A stretch of DNA of 64,000 nt from an uncultured Prevotella sp. (GCA_938028745.1 CALIZL010000020.1:75556-139555), one strand, 5' to 3'; positions 37,286 through 47,099 are shown, counted from the stretch's first letter. The notes: generated from the letters alone by a model not told the origin. Made by a program: numbers and translations.

Positions 37286-37293
37286 CAAAGTTA
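37286..37293 (-). promoter_or_regulatory. -7 element of the lepA promoter
   Basis: Minus strand TAACTTTG, 29 bp upstream of the lepA ATG. No -33 TTG at 19-20 bp. A plus-strand TACCTTTG at 37348-37355, 18 bp before the lipoprotein start, faces the other way, so the two promoters are divergent within 117 bp. Confidence 0.5.
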
Positions 37294-37373
37294 AGTATTT
37301 TAATTGGGATTTTATTGCTTACACCTATAATTTTGGCAAATAATAGCTACCTTTGTACAAAAATAAAGAAACG

Positions 37374-37766
37374 ATGAGAAAGATATTCTTCTTATTATTG
37401 GGTGCGGCGATGCTTACCGCATGCCACGAAAGCATGGAAAAACGAGCCGAAAGAGAGGCTAAGGAGTACACGGCAAAGTATTGTCCCACGCCAGCTGTCA
37501 ACTATACACGCACCGATAGTGTGGTGTTTTACCCCGAAACAAAGACCTATCACTATTATTGTTCGTTTGTAGACAAGATGGACGATGCCGCCATCATCAA
37601 CAAGAACAGGCAGTTAATAGACGACATGCTGCTTAAATCGATTATCGAGTCAACGAGTTTGAAACCTTATAAAGAGGCTGGTTTTAGCTTTGCCTACACC
37701 TGCCATTCGGACAAAGAGCCACAAAAGGTGCTGTTTGAAACGAAGTACACCAAAAAGAGGTATTAA
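37374..37766 (+). CDS. Small lipoprotein of unknown function
   Basis: 130 residues. Lipoprotein signal MRKIFFLLLGAAMLTACHES with the lipobox LTAC, so it should be lipidated at Cys17 and anchored in the envelope. The mature part is soluble and charged, with YTAKYCPTPAVNYTRTDSVV and SFVDKMDDAAIINKNRQLID. No domain recognised. The upstream in-frame codons (MYKNKET) overlap the promoter, so the ATG at 37374 was chosen. Confidence 0.75.
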   Translation: MRKIFFLLLGAAMLTACHESMEKRAEREAKEYTAKYCPTPAVNYTRTDSVVFYPETKTYHYYCSFVDKMDDAAIINKNRQLIDDMLLKSIIESTSLKPYKEAGFSFAYTCHSDKEPQKVLFETKYTKKRY

Positions 37767-37805
37767 CAATTGGGCCAACAAGACAAGTGCTTGTTGGCCC
37801 AATTG
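37767..37805 (+). terminator. Perfect 16-bp hairpin directly after the lipoprotein gene
   Basis: CAATTGGGCCAACAAG (37767-37782) pairs perfectly with CTTGTTGGCCCAATTG (37790-37805), 7-nt loop, starting one base after the TAA. No U tract follows, so it may act as a Rho-independent pause or RNA-stabilising stem. Confidence 0.6.
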
Positions 37806-37909
37806 CTTACGTGTTGTGCAAGGTGTGTGTGAGTTTTTGCAACAACACAAAGTATTTATGGGGTGTTTTTGCCGCATTTTGCCCATGTAACAAGGGCGAA
37901 TACAGCTTG

Positions 37910-38707
37910 CTAATCATTGTTTAAGGCCGAAAGTAATATCTTTTCGGCGTTCTCTACGCGTTCTCTTGTCGGACTGTCAATGTGGTTCAGCGTATAGTTC
38001 AGACCCAGTTTCTGCCATTTGTAGGCTCCCATCGAATGATAAGGCAACACCTCTATGCGCTTTACGTTGTGCAAGGTCTTGATAAAGTCGCGCAGACCAT
38101 ATAGATAATCGTCGTTGTCGGTGATGCTAGGAACAAGCACGTGGCGTATCCACACGGGTGTTTGGATTTGCGAAAGGTAGCTGGCGCAATCCAACACGTT
38201 GGTGTTGTCCCACCCTGTTAGCTTTTTATGCTCTTGGTTATCTATGTGTTTGAGGTCGAGCAGCACCAGATCGGTGAGGCTCATCAGCTTAGTAAACTTA
38301 GAGAAAAAGGGTTCTTGGCGTGTAAAAGGCTGTGCGGCCGTGTCAAGACAAGTGTTTATGCCTAGTGCTTTTGCCTTTTCGAAGAGTTCGAGCATAAAGT
38401 CTATTTGCAGCAGAGCCTCTCCCCCGCTCACCGTTATGCCGCCTTCCTTACCCCAATAGGGGCGAAAGCGTAACGCCTGCTGCAAAAGTTCGTCGGCCGA
38501 ACGCATGTCGGTAGATTTCATTGCCCACGTGTCGGGATTGTGACAATAACGGCAACGCATCTTGCATCCACTTAAAAAGATGATGAAACGAATGCCTGGC
38601 CCATCTACCGAACCAAACGATTCGATGGAATGGACGTAAGCTTTACGTGGCATGGCCTCGCTGCTTGCGTTCGTGTTGACAGGAAGAAACGTGTTATTGT
38701 TATCCAT
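37910..38707 (-). CDS. pflA: Pyruvate formate-lyase activating enzyme
   Basis: 265-residue radical SAM enzyme that installs the glycyl radical on PflB. The 4Fe-4S motif CKMRCRYC places Cys48, Cys52 and Cys55. Before it is the family stretch HSIESFGSVDGPGIRFIIFL, after it TVSGGEALLQIDF. It lies downstream of pflB on the same strand, 146 bp apart, with a hairpin between the two. Confidence 0.95.
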   Translation of the reverse strand: MDNNNTFLPVNTNASSEAMPRKAYVHSIESFGSVDGPGIRFIIFLSGCKMRCRYCHNPDTWAMKSTDMRSADELLQQALRFRPYWGKEGGITVSGGEALLQIDFMLELFEKAKALGINTCLDTAAQPFTRQEPFFSKFTKLMSLTDLVLLDLKHIDNQEHKKLTGWDNTNVLDCASYLSQIQTPVWIRHVLVPSITDNDDYLYGLRDFIKTLHNVKRIEVLPYHSMGAYKWQKLGLNYTLNHIDSPTRERVENAEKILLSALNND

Positions 38708-38794
38708 TATTTATTCTGCCGGGCATTATATAGCCCTCTTTATTGTTGTTCGCTAAGTGCTGATGTGATAAAATGGTGAACGGCGTTAGAAGAA

Positions 38795-38825
38795 AGTCCC
38801 TCCACGAAACAGCGCGGAGGGACTT
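38795..38825 (-). terminator. Hairpin between pflB and pflA
   Basis: AGTCCCTCC with GGAGGGACT (10 bp including the outer A-T), 12-nt loop, 28 bp after the pflB stop. On the minus strand it is followed by TCTTCT rather than a U run. It may partially terminate or protect the pflB message, lowering pflA relative to pflB. Confidence 0.5.
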
Positions 38826-38853
38826 ATATATATGGCTGTAATGCCAAGTCTTT

Positions 38854-41103
38854 TTATGCCAGTTTGCTGTGAGCCTGACGTGCAATAACGTCGAGTTGCT
38901 GCTCTTTGGTCAAGTCGATGAACTTAACGGCATATCCACTTACACGGATGGTGAAGTTGGCATACTCTTCTTTCTCAGGATGTTCCATGCAATCGATGAG
39001 TTTCTCAACGCCAAACACGTTCACATTAAGATGGTGTGCGCCTTGGTCGAAGTAGCCGTCCATCACGCCAACAAGCGTATTTACGCGCTCCTCTTCATTG
39101 TGACCGAGTGTGCTGGGGGCGATAGTCTGCGTATTAGAGATACCATCGAGTGCATATTCGTACGGAAGTTTGGCCACCGAATTAAGCGATGCCAGCAATC
39201 CGTTCTTCTCTGCGCCATACGAAGGATTAGCACCTGGTGCCAAAGGAGCACCCTCGGGGCGGCCGTCGGGCATGTTGCTGGTGAACTTACCATAAACAAC
39301 GTTCGAAGTAATGGTAAGGATACTAGTGGTGGGTTCTGAGTTGCGATAGGTTTGGTGCTTACGAATCATATTCATGAACGTCTTCAACAGCCACACGGCG
39401 ATGTCGTCGGCACGGTCGTCGTCGTTACCATAGCGTGGGAAATCGCCCACCGTTTCGAACTTAACAGGGAAGCCTGTGTCATCGCGAACGATGTTAACCT
39501 TGGCGTATTTGATGGCGCAAATGGAGTCGACCACATGACTAAAGCCTGCAATACCTGTTGCGAATGTGCGGCGAACATCTGTATCTATCAATGCCAATTC
39601 TGCTGCCTCGTAGAAGTATTTATCGTGCATGTAGTGGATAAGGTTAAGTGTGTTGACATAAACGCCAACCAACCATTCCATCATATCCATAAATCGGGGC
39701 ATGAATTCTTCGTAAGTTACCACGTCGCCAAGTATCGGACGGAGCGCAGGACCGCATTGTTCGCGGGTTTTAGAGTCGACACCGCCGCTGATAGCGTAGG
39801 TTAGACACTTGGCCAAGTTGGCACGAGCGCCAAAGAACTGCATCTCCTTACCCGTCTGTGTGGCCGAAACGCAACAACAGATGGAATAATCGTCGCCCCA
39901 AATAGGCCGCATAACGTCGTCGTTCTCGTATTGAATGGAGCTTGTTTTCACCGAAATTCTCGATGCATAACGCTTAAAGCCTTCGGGTAAGCGCGAACAA
40001 TAGAGCACCGTGAGGTTGGGTTCGGGCGATGGTCCCATGTTTTCGAGGGTATGAAGGAAACGGAAATCGCTCTTCGTAACCATCGAACGGCCGTCTTGTC
40101 CCATACCAGCCACTTCGAGCGTTGCCCAAACGGGGTCGCCAGAGAAAAGCTGATTGTAAGCAGGAATACGGGCAAACTTCACCATACGGAACTTCATCAC
40201 AAGGTGATCGATTAGTTCTTGCGCCTCGGCCTCGGTGAGTGTGCCTTCGTTAAAGTCTCTTTGGATATATATATCGAGGAAAGTGGAGATGCGTCCAACA
40301 GACATTGCCGCACCATTTTGCGTTTTAATGGCACCAAGATAGCCAAAGTAAAGCCATTGCACGGCCTCGCGAGCGTTGTTGGCAGGTTTAGAAATGTCGT
40401 AACCGTAAATCTCGGCCATTTCTTTCAATTCTTTCAATGCCTTAATTTGCATTGAAATCTCTTCGCGCAAACGTATGATATCCTCGGTCATAACGCCGCA
40501 ACCACAGTTGCGTTTGTCTTTCTCCTTCTCGTCGATAAGGAAGTCTACACCATAAAGCGCAACACGACGATAGTCGCCAACGATACGCCCACGACCATAA
40601 GTGTCGGGTAAACCCGTAAGAATGTGATTGTGGCGAACGAGTTTCATCTCGTCTGTATAAGCATCAAAAACGCCGTCGTTGTGTGTTTTACAGTACTTCG
40701 TGAATATCTCGTGCAGTTTTTCAGATGGTTTATAGCCATAAGTGGTGCAAGCCTGCTCGGCCATGTGGATGCCGCCATAAGGCATAAAGGCACGCTTGAG
40801 GGGCTTGTCGGTTTGTATGCCTACAACCTTTTCGAGGCTTTTAGTGTTCTCGCCGATGTAGCCTGGGCCGTAAGCCGTCATCCCAGACACCACTTCGGTC
40901 TCCATATCCAAGACGCCTCCCTTGGCGCGTTCTTCTTTTTGAAGGGCTTGGAGCATATCCCAAAGCTTATTGGTGGCGTCAGTTGGTTCGGCCAGAAAAC
41001 TCTCGTCGCCATCGTAAGCGGTGTAGTTGTTCTGTATGAATTCACGCATGTTGACTTCATCAAGCCATTTCTTGCCTGTGAAGCCTCTCCATTCTTGTCT
41101 CAT
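38854..41103 (-). CDS. pflB: Formate C-acetyltransferase (pyruvate formate-lyase)
   Basis: 749 residues. Cleaves pyruvate with CoA to acetyl-CoA and formate in anaerobic fermentation. Active-site cysteines are in [13 protein letters not shown] and the glycyl-radical site near the C terminus is [10 protein letters not shown]. The N terminus [20 protein letters not shown] is typical. Its activase pflA follows. A promoter with both elements is visible upstream. Confidence 0.97.
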   Translation of the reverse strand: MRQEWRGFTGKKWLDEVNMREFIQNNYTAYDGDESFLAEPTDATNKLWDMLQALQKEERAKGGVLDMETEVVSGMTAYGPGYIGENTKSLEKVVGIQTDKPLKRAFMPYGGIHMAEQACTTYGYKPSEKLHEIFTKYCKTHNDGVFDAYTDEMKLVRHNHILTGLPDTYGRGRIVGDYRRVALYGVDFLIDEKEKDKRNCGCGVMTEDIIRLREEISMQIKALKELKEMAEIYGYDISKPANNAREAVQWLYFGYLGAIKTQNGAAMSVGRISTFLDIYIQRDFNEGTLTEAEAQELIDHLVMKFRMVKFARIPAYNQLFSGDPVWATLEVAGMGQDGRSMVTKSDFRFLHTLENMGPSPEPNLTVLYCSRLPEGFKRYASRISVKTSSIQYENDDVMRPIWGDDYSICCCVSATQTGKEMQFFGARANLAKCLTYAISGGVDSKTREQCGPALRPILGDVVTYEEFMPRFMDMMEWLVGVYVNTLNLIHYMHDKYFYEAAELALIDTDVRRTFATGIAGFSHVVDSICAIKYAKVNIVRDDTGFPVKFETVGDFPRYGNDDDRADDIAVWLLKTFMNMIRKHQTYRNSEPTTSILTITSNVVYGKFTSNMPDGRPEGAPLAPGANPSYGAEKNGLLASLNSVAKLPYEYALDGISNTQTIAPSTLGHNEEERVNTLVGVMDGYFDQGAHHLNVNVFGVEKLIDCMEHPEKEEYANFTIRVSGYAVKFIDLTKEQQLDVIARQAHSKLA

Positions 41104-41186
41104 TTTTGTTCAATGTTTGTTTGACATAATGTGCCGTAACGCACAAAAACATAGCTGAATATCTGCTCAATAGCTGATTTCGGATG

Positions 41187-41218
41187 CAAAGTTACATCGA
41201 AAAACAGTACCAAACAAT
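41187..41218 (-). promoter_or_regulatory. Promoter of pflB
   Basis: Minus strand: ATTG at 41218-41215, 20-bp spacer, TAACTTTG at 41194-41187. It has the same ATTG-N20-TAACTTTG form as the tkt promoter. It gives a leader of about 75-80 nt. Confidence 0.65.
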
Positions 41219-41571
41219 ACTAATTTATGGGTATTTTGCATTAATTACAAACCAAAGAGTGCGTGCCTATCTCCCTATCAGCCAATAAGTAAAGAACAAA
41301 ATAACACCAAAAAGAACATTTACCCGAACGCTTTATGCGAAAACATCATAAACTGATGGACAAAAGTAAGCACATATAACGTAAGAGCAAAAAAAAGAGA
41401 TAGGCAGCGAAATGAACGTAATTGACGATACGACAGGAAGGAACAAACGGTTAAAATAACAAAAAGGAGATAGGCTGGTAGCCAAACGAAACCAAACTAA
41501 TAATTGGGTTTCGTTTGACAACCAACCTAATATGGTAAGCACAGCCCTAAGCCGCTGCCGACGGATGTGGC
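41219..41571. other. Intergenic region between the amylase-AlaX gene and pflB
   Basis: AT-rich, no gene, repeat or convincing hairpin recognised. A 118-codon minus-strand frame overlapping its left part is a shadow of the amylase gene. Confidence 0.4.
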
Positions 41572-43722
41572 CTACACCAACTTGAAACGAACGCGGAAAG
41601 TGCGTGTAGGTTCGTCCCAATTGGTGCCCAACAGCACGAATTTGCCAATCTGCCCCGTAGAACGCACGTGCTTGCCTATGCAGGGACAAGCGTCGAAATC
41701 GCCTATTCTAACAATACGCACCATGTTTGAATAGTCGTCGGGCACGCGCGACAGGTCGATACCTTCGGGTAAGTCGTACCTATCTACAAGCTCGTAGGTA
41801 ACAGGAAGGTCCTCTTCTATCAGCTCGTTCATGCGCCGTTCTATCTCCTTTTCGTCTTGTCGCGAAGGTTTTCTATCAAGCGTGTAGCTTATCTTGCTCT
41901 TCTTCCGCTCTACGTGCGCATTGGTTGAACGTCCGCAATCGAACATTCTAATCATCACTTGGTTAAGTAGATGTTCGGCCGTATGCGCAGGTGGGAACTC
42001 GTCCTTATTGTGCGTGCACAGCAATAGTTCGTCGTCTTTCATCTTAGTGTTAAACTTAAAAATTCTTCCGTTATATGGAGCGAGTGTCATCGAGATGTTT
42101 CCATCGCGGCCGAGGTTCTCAACGGTAGTTTCGCCAGTGAGCAAATCTATCGCGCCAAAATGTCCTTCGGGCAGTTCCAGATAGTCGAACGCGTGCCCTG
42201 GGATATTTACTTGCACGCTATTGCTTTCGCCAGAGAAGTTAACCACCACCAAAAGTAATTCGTCTTGCCACTTTCTTAGGAAGGCGAAATGCCGTGCAGG
42301 ATTGAAATTATCTGACTGCGGATTGACGTACATCAGGTCGAAGAAAAGGCCTTTACCAATAGCCGACTCGCCACGCGCAATGCGAAGAATGTGCTGATAC
42401 TGGGCATAAATCTCGTTTTCTTGTGCAGAAAGCTTCTCGCGGCTGAAGTAACCACGATAAAGAGAGCCAACCGTCCAATAGTCGAAGATGGTTGTGCGCC
42501 CGTCTATACCGCTAAATCCTTCGTTATCCATGCCTGGTTCGCCAAACTCTTGGCCTGCATATATCAGCATAGGGTTGCGCTGCATCAAGGCCGATACAAT
42601 AAGTGCAGGTATGGCTCGCTGGGCATCGCCGCAGAAAAAGGGACTTGCAATGCGCTGTTCGTCGTGGTTTTCAAGGAAGTAAAGCATGTGCTTACCAATA
42701 TCGTCGAGCGATTGCCACTGATAAGTGATGGCTGCCGCATGGCTTTCTTGGCGCACAATGCTCTTCATACAATCGTACATGCCCACCTTATCATAAAGGT
42801 AATCAAAGCCCGACTGCACATAAGCGCGGTATTGGTAGGGGTCGTAAACTTCGCCAATGACGATAGTTTGCGGATAATTCTCCTTTAATATGCCCGTGGC
42901 GTATTGCCAAAAGGCTGTTGGAACCATTTCAACCATGTCGCAACGGAAACCATCTACCCCCGCATCTGCCCAAAACAAAAGGATGTCTACCATCTTTTTC
43001 CAAGTGTTGGGCACAGGAACAAAATGCTCGCTACGCCCAGCAGCGTCGCAATAGTCTACGCCATAGTTCAGCTTAATGGTTTCGTACCAGTCGTTAATGC
43101 CTGGATGATTGTCGAAACGGTCGTTGCCTGTGGCTTTTGCAGGCTGTTCATGATAGGTGTTTCCTGCGCTATCGGTAAGCGAAATGGAGGGTTCGAACGG
43201 CTTTCCCCAACAATAATAAAAGTTATTGTTAGTGGAAAAATGCAGGCTGGTATCGTCGTTTTCACCTAAGTCGGCCACGCCATTCGGCCTGCAAACCGAC
43301 TTATATTCTCGTGCAACATGGTTGGGTACAAAATCAACGATTACCTTCATGCCGCACTTGTGCACCCTTTGCACCAATGCCTTGAACTCTTCTAACCGAT
43401 GTTCAACGTCTACGGCCAAGTCGGGCGAGACGTCGTAGTAGTCGGTAATGGCGTAAGGCGAGCCGGCCTTACCCTTCACTATAACACTGTGTTGCGTGGG
43501 AATGCCGTACTCAGAGTAGTCTGTTTGCGATGCGTGGCGGATAATGCCCGTAAACCAAATGTGGCTAATGCCCAACTTGCGGATGCGTTGCAGAGCCCGT
43601 TCGTCGAAGTCGTTCATCTTTCCGCAGCCATTTTCGGCAATCGTCCCCCACCTTTTGTTAGTGAGGTTGCGATTGCCGAAAAGCCGTGGAAACACCTGAT
43701 ATATGATAATCTTGTTGTTCAC
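41572..43722 (-). CDS. GH13 alpha-amylase-family protein fused to an AlaX-like tRNA-editing domain
   Basis: 716 residues without a signal peptide. Residues 1-555 are a GH13 alpha-glucan hydrolase: VIVDFVPNH (region I), DGFRCDMVE with the nucleophile Asp262 (II), VIGEVYDP with the acid/base Glu291 (III) and FLENHDEQR with His353/Asp354 (IV), then a beta-rich C domain ending GRIFKF. From Met561 (42042) the frame continues into an AlaX/tRNA_SAD-like domain: HTAEH (His580, His584) and CPCIGKH (Cys681, His685) form the zinc site of alanyl-tRNA editing proteins. The joint is continuous in this sequence. An internal ATG at 42040-42042 could also start a separate 156-residue AlaX protein. fabD lies 56 bp upstream. 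Confidence 0.85.
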   Translation of the reverse strand: MNNKIIIYQVFPRLFGNRNLTNKRWGTIAENGCGKMNDFDERALQRIRKLGISHIWFTGIIRHASQTDYSEYGIPTQHSVIVKGKAGSPYAITDYYDVSPDLAVDVEHRLEEFKALVQRVHKCGMKVIVDFVPNHVAREYKSVCRPNGVADLGENDDTSLHFSTNNNFYYCWGKPFEPSISLTDSAGNTYHEQPAKATGNDRFDNHPGINDWYETIKLNYGVDYCDAAGRSEHFVPVPNTWKKMVDILLFWADAGVDGFRCDMVEMVPTAFWQYATGILKENYPQTIVIGEVYDPYQYRAYVQSGFDYLYDKVGMYDCMKSIVRQESHAAAITYQWQSLDDIGKHMLYFLENHDEQRIASPFFCGDAQRAIPALIVSALMQRNPMLIYAGQEFGEPGMDNEGFSGIDGRTTIFDYWTVGSLYRGYFSREKLSAQENEIYAQYQHILRIARGESAIGKGLFFDLMYVNPQSDNFNPARHFAFLRKWQDELLLVVVNFSGESNSVQVNIPGHAFDYLELPEGHFGAIDLLTGETTVENLGRDGNISMTLAPYNGRIFKFNTKMKDDELLLCTHNKDEFPPAHTAEHLLNQVMIRMFDCGRSTNAHVERKKSKISYTLDRKPSRQDEKEIERRMNELIEEDLPVTYELVDRYDLPEGIDLSRVPDDYSNMVRIVRIGDFDACPCIGKHVRSTGQIGKFVLLGTNWDEPTRTFRVRFKLV

Positions 43723-43778
43723 GATGGTGTGTTTATTCCAAAGGTGGAACGCGCAAGAAATGCGTTCCCTAGTAATGA

Positions 43779-44666
43779 TTATTCTATGCCGTGTGCAGCA
43801 ACAGCCTTGTCGATACGACCTATCATGCCTTGCAAGGCCTTACCTGGACCGCATTCGGTGAAGTCGTTGGCACCGTCCTTTATCATGTTTTGCACGCTAG
43901 AAGTCCATCTTACCGAGCTAGTAAGCTGTGCTATAAGGTTCTTCTTAATCTCTTCGGGTGCAGTGTGAGCCTGTCCGTCAACGTTTTGGTAAACGGGGCA
44001 CTTGGGTTCAGCGAACGTAGTGTTCTCAATGGCAGTCTGCAGTTCGTCTTTTGCGGGCTGCATCAAGGGCGAATGGAAGGCTCCACCCACCTTCAAGGGC
44101 AACGCACGTTTTGCACCAGCCTCTTTAAGCAGTTCGCAAGCTTGGTTTACGGCATCAATGTTACCCGAAATAACAAGCTGTCCGGGACAGTTGTAGTTGG
44201 CAGCAACCACCACGTTGCCCGTTGTGCTTACCTGTTGGCAAACCTTTTCCACCGTTTCATCGTCCAATCCAACGATGGCGGCCATTGTTCCGGGAGCCAC
44301 TTCGCAAGCCTTTTGCATGGCCATTGCACGGGCATAAACCAAGCGTAAGCCATCTTCAAAGCTCAACGCACCTGCTGCTACGAGTGCAGAAAACTCGCCC
44401 AAGCTATGTCCTGCAACCATTGATGGGGTAAATTCGTCGCCCAAACAAAGGGCCGAAATAACGCTGTGCAAGAACACAGCAGGCTGAGTTATCTTTGTTT
44501 CTTTAAGTTGCTCATCAGTTCCGTTGAACATTATGTCCGTGATACTATAACCAAGGATTTCGTTGGCCTTATCAAACAATTCCTTTGCCAAAGGCTTTGA
44601 GTCGTACAGGTCTTTGCCCATACCCGCAAATTGTGCTCCCTGACCAGGGAAAACGTATGCTTTCAT
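43779..44666 (-). CDS. fabD: Malonyl-CoA:acyl carrier protein transacylase
   Basis: 295 residues. Moves the malonyl group from CoA to ACP for fatty-acid synthesis. Signatures: YVFPGQGAQFAGMGKDLYDS at the start, the active-site serine in VAGHSLGEFSALVAAGA, and GGAFHSPLMQPAKDEL with the conserved His. Length is normal. It has its own promoter with both consensus elements. Confidence 0.96.
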   Translation of the reverse strand: MKAYVFPGQGAQFAGMGKDLYDSKPLAKELFDKANEILGYSITDIMFNGTDEQLKETKITQPAVFLHSVISALCLGDEFTPSMVAGHSLGEFSALVAAGALSFEDGLRLVYARAMAMQKACEVAPGTMAAIVGLDDETVEKVCQQVSTTGNVVVAANYNCPGQLVISGNIDAVNQACELLKEAGAKRALPLKVGGAFHSPLMQPAKDELQTAIENTTFAEPKCPVYQNVDGQAHTAPEEIKKNLIAQLTSSVRWTSSVQNMIKDGANDFTECGPGKALQGMIGRIDKAVAAHGIE

Positions 44667-44708
44667 ACCGAATTTAATTTGTTGTTGTAATTGATTTTAA
44701 CTATTATG

Positions 44709-44740
44709 CAAAATTAATACTTTTCTTCCAACTCTGCAAA
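44709..44740 (-). promoter_or_regulatory. Promoter of fabD
   Basis: Minus strand: TTTG at 44740-44737, 20-bp spacer, TAATTTTG at 44716-44709. Both elements match well; leader about 35-40 nt. Confidence 0.75.
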
Positions 44741-45027
44741 TAATCGCCGCCCTATACTTATTTGCTCACTGCAAATGCTGTACATTATTCCATTACACAC
44801 ATTTAACCCCAATCAGTTCATTAGAAAAAACGCTTTGATTTTGCCAAAGGAAAGACTGAACACGTGCAAAGCGTGAACTCGCCGGTCATATTCCAAATAA
44901 TAAAGGAGGATTTTCATAACACGCTGCTTTTGAAAATCCGTAATGAACCGATTTCGGTTTAATAAAATGCAACCCAGCATATAGGGCTTCCAAACTCGTT
45001 TCCTTCTTGCTTGACAACGAAACAGCT

Positions 45028-45654
45028 TTATACACCAACAAGGTTTGGATTATCAATTAGTTCGCTTACGGCAATACTTTGAGGAACAAACATTGCTCGA
45101 TTATGAATCATGAAATTACCTGACTTACCATTATAGTTTACAACAGCATCTGGAAATGCAATCAGATTGTTCTCTGGTTTAGTTGATATTTCTCTTGTTC
45201 CATCAGGTAAGGTGTAATACCAATGTACCTTCTGACCTATTTTCTTTAGAATAGCATACACCTTATTCTTCCATGCCCTTTCTTCTTTGTCGTCTATCTC
45301 ATATGAATCGGCTATTCTACCATGTTGCAAACATCCTTCTACATTTCTATCAGGAGCTGAACGTAAGAATTGCATTTGAGCTCGGCCTAGTTGGAAAAAG
45401 TGGTAATATCCGCTACGCATTTTGTAACACTTGCTCAATTCTTCCATACTAATCATGTCAAGATTGACTATTGAGAAGATATCACTATCCAATCTCGTTA
45501 CATCGGTAACTAAGCGATCGTCTATACACGCTTCAAAAGAGGGCTTTACATCCAAAAAGTATATACTAGGATTAAAAACTCTCAAGGCCTTGCAAAACAT
45601 CTTTTCGTCTGCTGTCGTCATAAACAACTGACAATCTCTTCCCTTCTCCATCAT
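45028..45654 (-). CDS. Hypothetical protein, probably recently acquired
   Basis: 208 residues (or 207 from the second Met), soluble, no signal peptide or membrane segment. Readable pieces include CQLFMTTADEKMFCKALRVF, CIDDRLVTDVTRLDSDIFSI and YYTLPDGTREIS. I do not recognise a family. Its base composition is visibly more AT-rich than neighbouring genes, it stands alone beside IS remnants and repeat copy 4, and it has no tight operon partner. An accessory role (defence, immunity or mobile cargo) is possible but unproven. Confidence 0.6.
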   Translation of the reverse strand: MMEKGRDCQLFMTTADEKMFCKALRVFNPSIYFLDVKPSFEACIDDRLVTDVTRLDSDIFSIVNLDMISMEELSKCYKMRSGYYHFFQLGRAQMQFLRSAPDRNVEGCLQHGRIADSYEIDDKEERAWKNKVYAILKKIGQKVHWYYTLPDGTREISTKPENNLIAFPDAVVNYNGKSGNFMIHNRAMFVPQSIAVSELIDNPNLVGV

Positions 45655-45821
45655 TAATGGTGTTTAATGGTTGATACCTCCCTCATATTTAGTAGCACAT
45701 AAACCAATAGGGGCATGTCGAAAACCATAGTGTTCACTGCCTTCGGTATAATAGCGGACACGATGTTGCTGCCATTGCACATCGTTTATATCATTATTGT
45801 CCAAAACGTTTTAAAAATGAA

Positions 45822-46044
45822 GTCGTCTTGACTTTTTGTTTCTACGAATTGAGAGGGGTTTTATTATCTTTGTAATGCAAAACCAAGACAAGCACCCCCT
45901 TTCATGCACGAAGTACTGGACAAAGATACGATAAAATCCAGAATTATGCCCCATTTGCCTATAGCAAAACGTGGATATGTCTCAAAAGGCGACACGGTGG
46001 AAGTCATTCAATACATTCTCTATAAGCCAGAAAACTGGCTGTAA
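45822..46044 (+). mobile_element. Truncated left end of an IS5-like element, copy C (longest)
   Basis: Starts AGTCGTCTTGACTTTTTG, carries a promoter-like TATCTTTG at 45865-45872, and continues into a transposase start at 45904. Related to copies A (23630) and B (25149, inverted). The element breaks off after 46 codons; no right end is seen in the window. Confidence 0.75.
45904..46044 (+). pseudogene. N-terminal fragment of an IS5-type transposase
   Basis: 46 codons: MHEVLDKDTIKSRIMPHLPI, then AKRGYVSKGDTVEVIQYILY and KPENWL before TAA. The sequence from AKRG to ILYK matches the N-terminal region of IS5-family transposases of Bacteroidetes (pattern LVEIVNAILYKLKTGCQW). The stop follows where the family continues with its catalytic DDE part, so it is a truncated, inactive remnant. 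Confidence 0.7.
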
Positions 46045-46054
46045 TGGCAAATGA

Positions 46055-46192
46055 CTTCTGTGTTGCCATGATACTGTCTCCGTGGGCCATGAGCAGCATG
46101 CCCTGCAACCGCTCGCTCTGGCCGTCGTAAGCGAAGGTGCTTTCTACCTCGTTACCCACGTCCATGTATGCGGCAGAATCTACTTTGTCTAG
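46055..46192 (-). pseudogene. Coding remnant homologous to 24735-24875
   Basis: 46 minus-strand codons reading LDKVDSAAYMDVGNEVESTF, then AYDGQSERLQGMLLMAHGDS and IMATQK; the frame stays open further instead of stopping as copy 2 does. It lies at the distal end of repeat copy 4, exactly as the other remnant lies at the distal end of copy 2. Family unknown. Confidence 0.6.
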
Positions 46193-46802
46193 TTTTTAGT
46201 AAGTATTTTAACATTATTAGTGCCCTTTCTGTTCACCAATCGCTCACCTTGCTGCAAAAAATCGATTCTCGCGAGGGTTGTTTTTGGTGCAAAAAGGGAT
46301 TAGTCTGTGCATACGGCAAAATGAATAATTATTTCAAAGAATCGCCATTTGTACCTGTTTCGAGGCTATTTGCAGCAAAATAGAGTGCGTTTTGGTGCAA
46401 AATAGAGTGCGTTTTGGTGCTAAATGGGGTGCGTTTTGGTGCTAAACGCAAGGAGAAATGCTGCTAAATGCGGTGCGAATTGCTACTAAATGCGGGACGA
46501 TTATGCATAACCATCCACAGCAAATGTATAAACAAAACCTTCTAGAACCATGAAATACATCGCTGAAAGGGGCAAAATGGCCATTAAAAAGTAGGGTTTT
46601 AGAGGTTAAAAGTGCGTAATTGGGGGTAAACAAAAATGAGCTGACAACCAAACTAGAAAGGCAAAATGGTGCAAAATGCAGGCCATATGCTTAAAAGTAG
46701 ACAAAACAAAAGACGTGAAAAGTTAGAAATAGTGGATTTTTACCTACTTTATAGCCTATACTTTCGCTAGAACGGAGCGAAAATTAAAGCGACTTTGTAA
46801 AA
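46190..46802 (-). repeat. Composite dispersed repeat, copy 4 (inverted)
   Basis: Minus-strand copy: GTTTTACAAAG and GTTCTAGCGAAAG (46802-46754), conserved segment from 46681 (CTGCATTTTGCACC), 22-bp units, CTCGCGAGAATCGATTTTTT (around 46275-46256), AAGGTGAGCGATTGGTGAAC, then the coding remnant. The octamer array lies on its proximal side as in copies 2 and 3, so the entire arrangement is inverted as a unit. Confidence 0.85.
46362..46493 (-). repeat. Tandem 22-bp repeat, 6 units (copy 4)
   Basis: Read on the minus strand from 46493: six contiguous 22-bp units, the central ones GCGTTTAGCACCAAAACGCA plus CC/CT and CTATTTTGCACCAAAACGCA plus CT. Confidence 0.9.
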
Positions 46803-46820
46803 CAAAAATAATAATTTTAA

Positions 46821-47099
46821 GTCTCTGAGTTGGTGAGTTTATCAGTTTGTGAGTTTGTGAGTCTGCGAGTTTGTGGGTTGATTAGTTTATCAGTTTGTGA
46901 GTTTGTGCGTTAGCGAGTTTGTGGGTCTGTGGGTCTGAGAGTTTGTAGGTCTGCGAGTTTGTGGGTCTGTGGGTCTGAGAGTTTGTAGGTCTGCGAGTTT
47001 GTGGGTTGATTAGTTTATCAGTTTGTGAGTTTGTGGGGTTGTGAGTTTATGGGCTTGCGAGTTAGTGACTTAATGAGTTTATGAGCTTGTGGGCTGAGC
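46821..47099 (-). repeat. Degenerate minisatellite, 8-bp period (array 3)
   Basis: Read on the minus strand it is a clean octamer series: AACTCACA, AACTGATA, AACTAATC, AACCCACA, AACTCGCA, GACCTACA, AACTCTCA, GACCCACA. It is flanked by repeat copy 4 on one side and the rplI terminator on the other. Confidence 0.9.

Noticed and set aside
41333..41689. 118-codon minus-strand frame at the end of the amylase gene
   Set aside because: Overlaps the AlaX domain in another frame and extends into AT-rich intergenic DNA.
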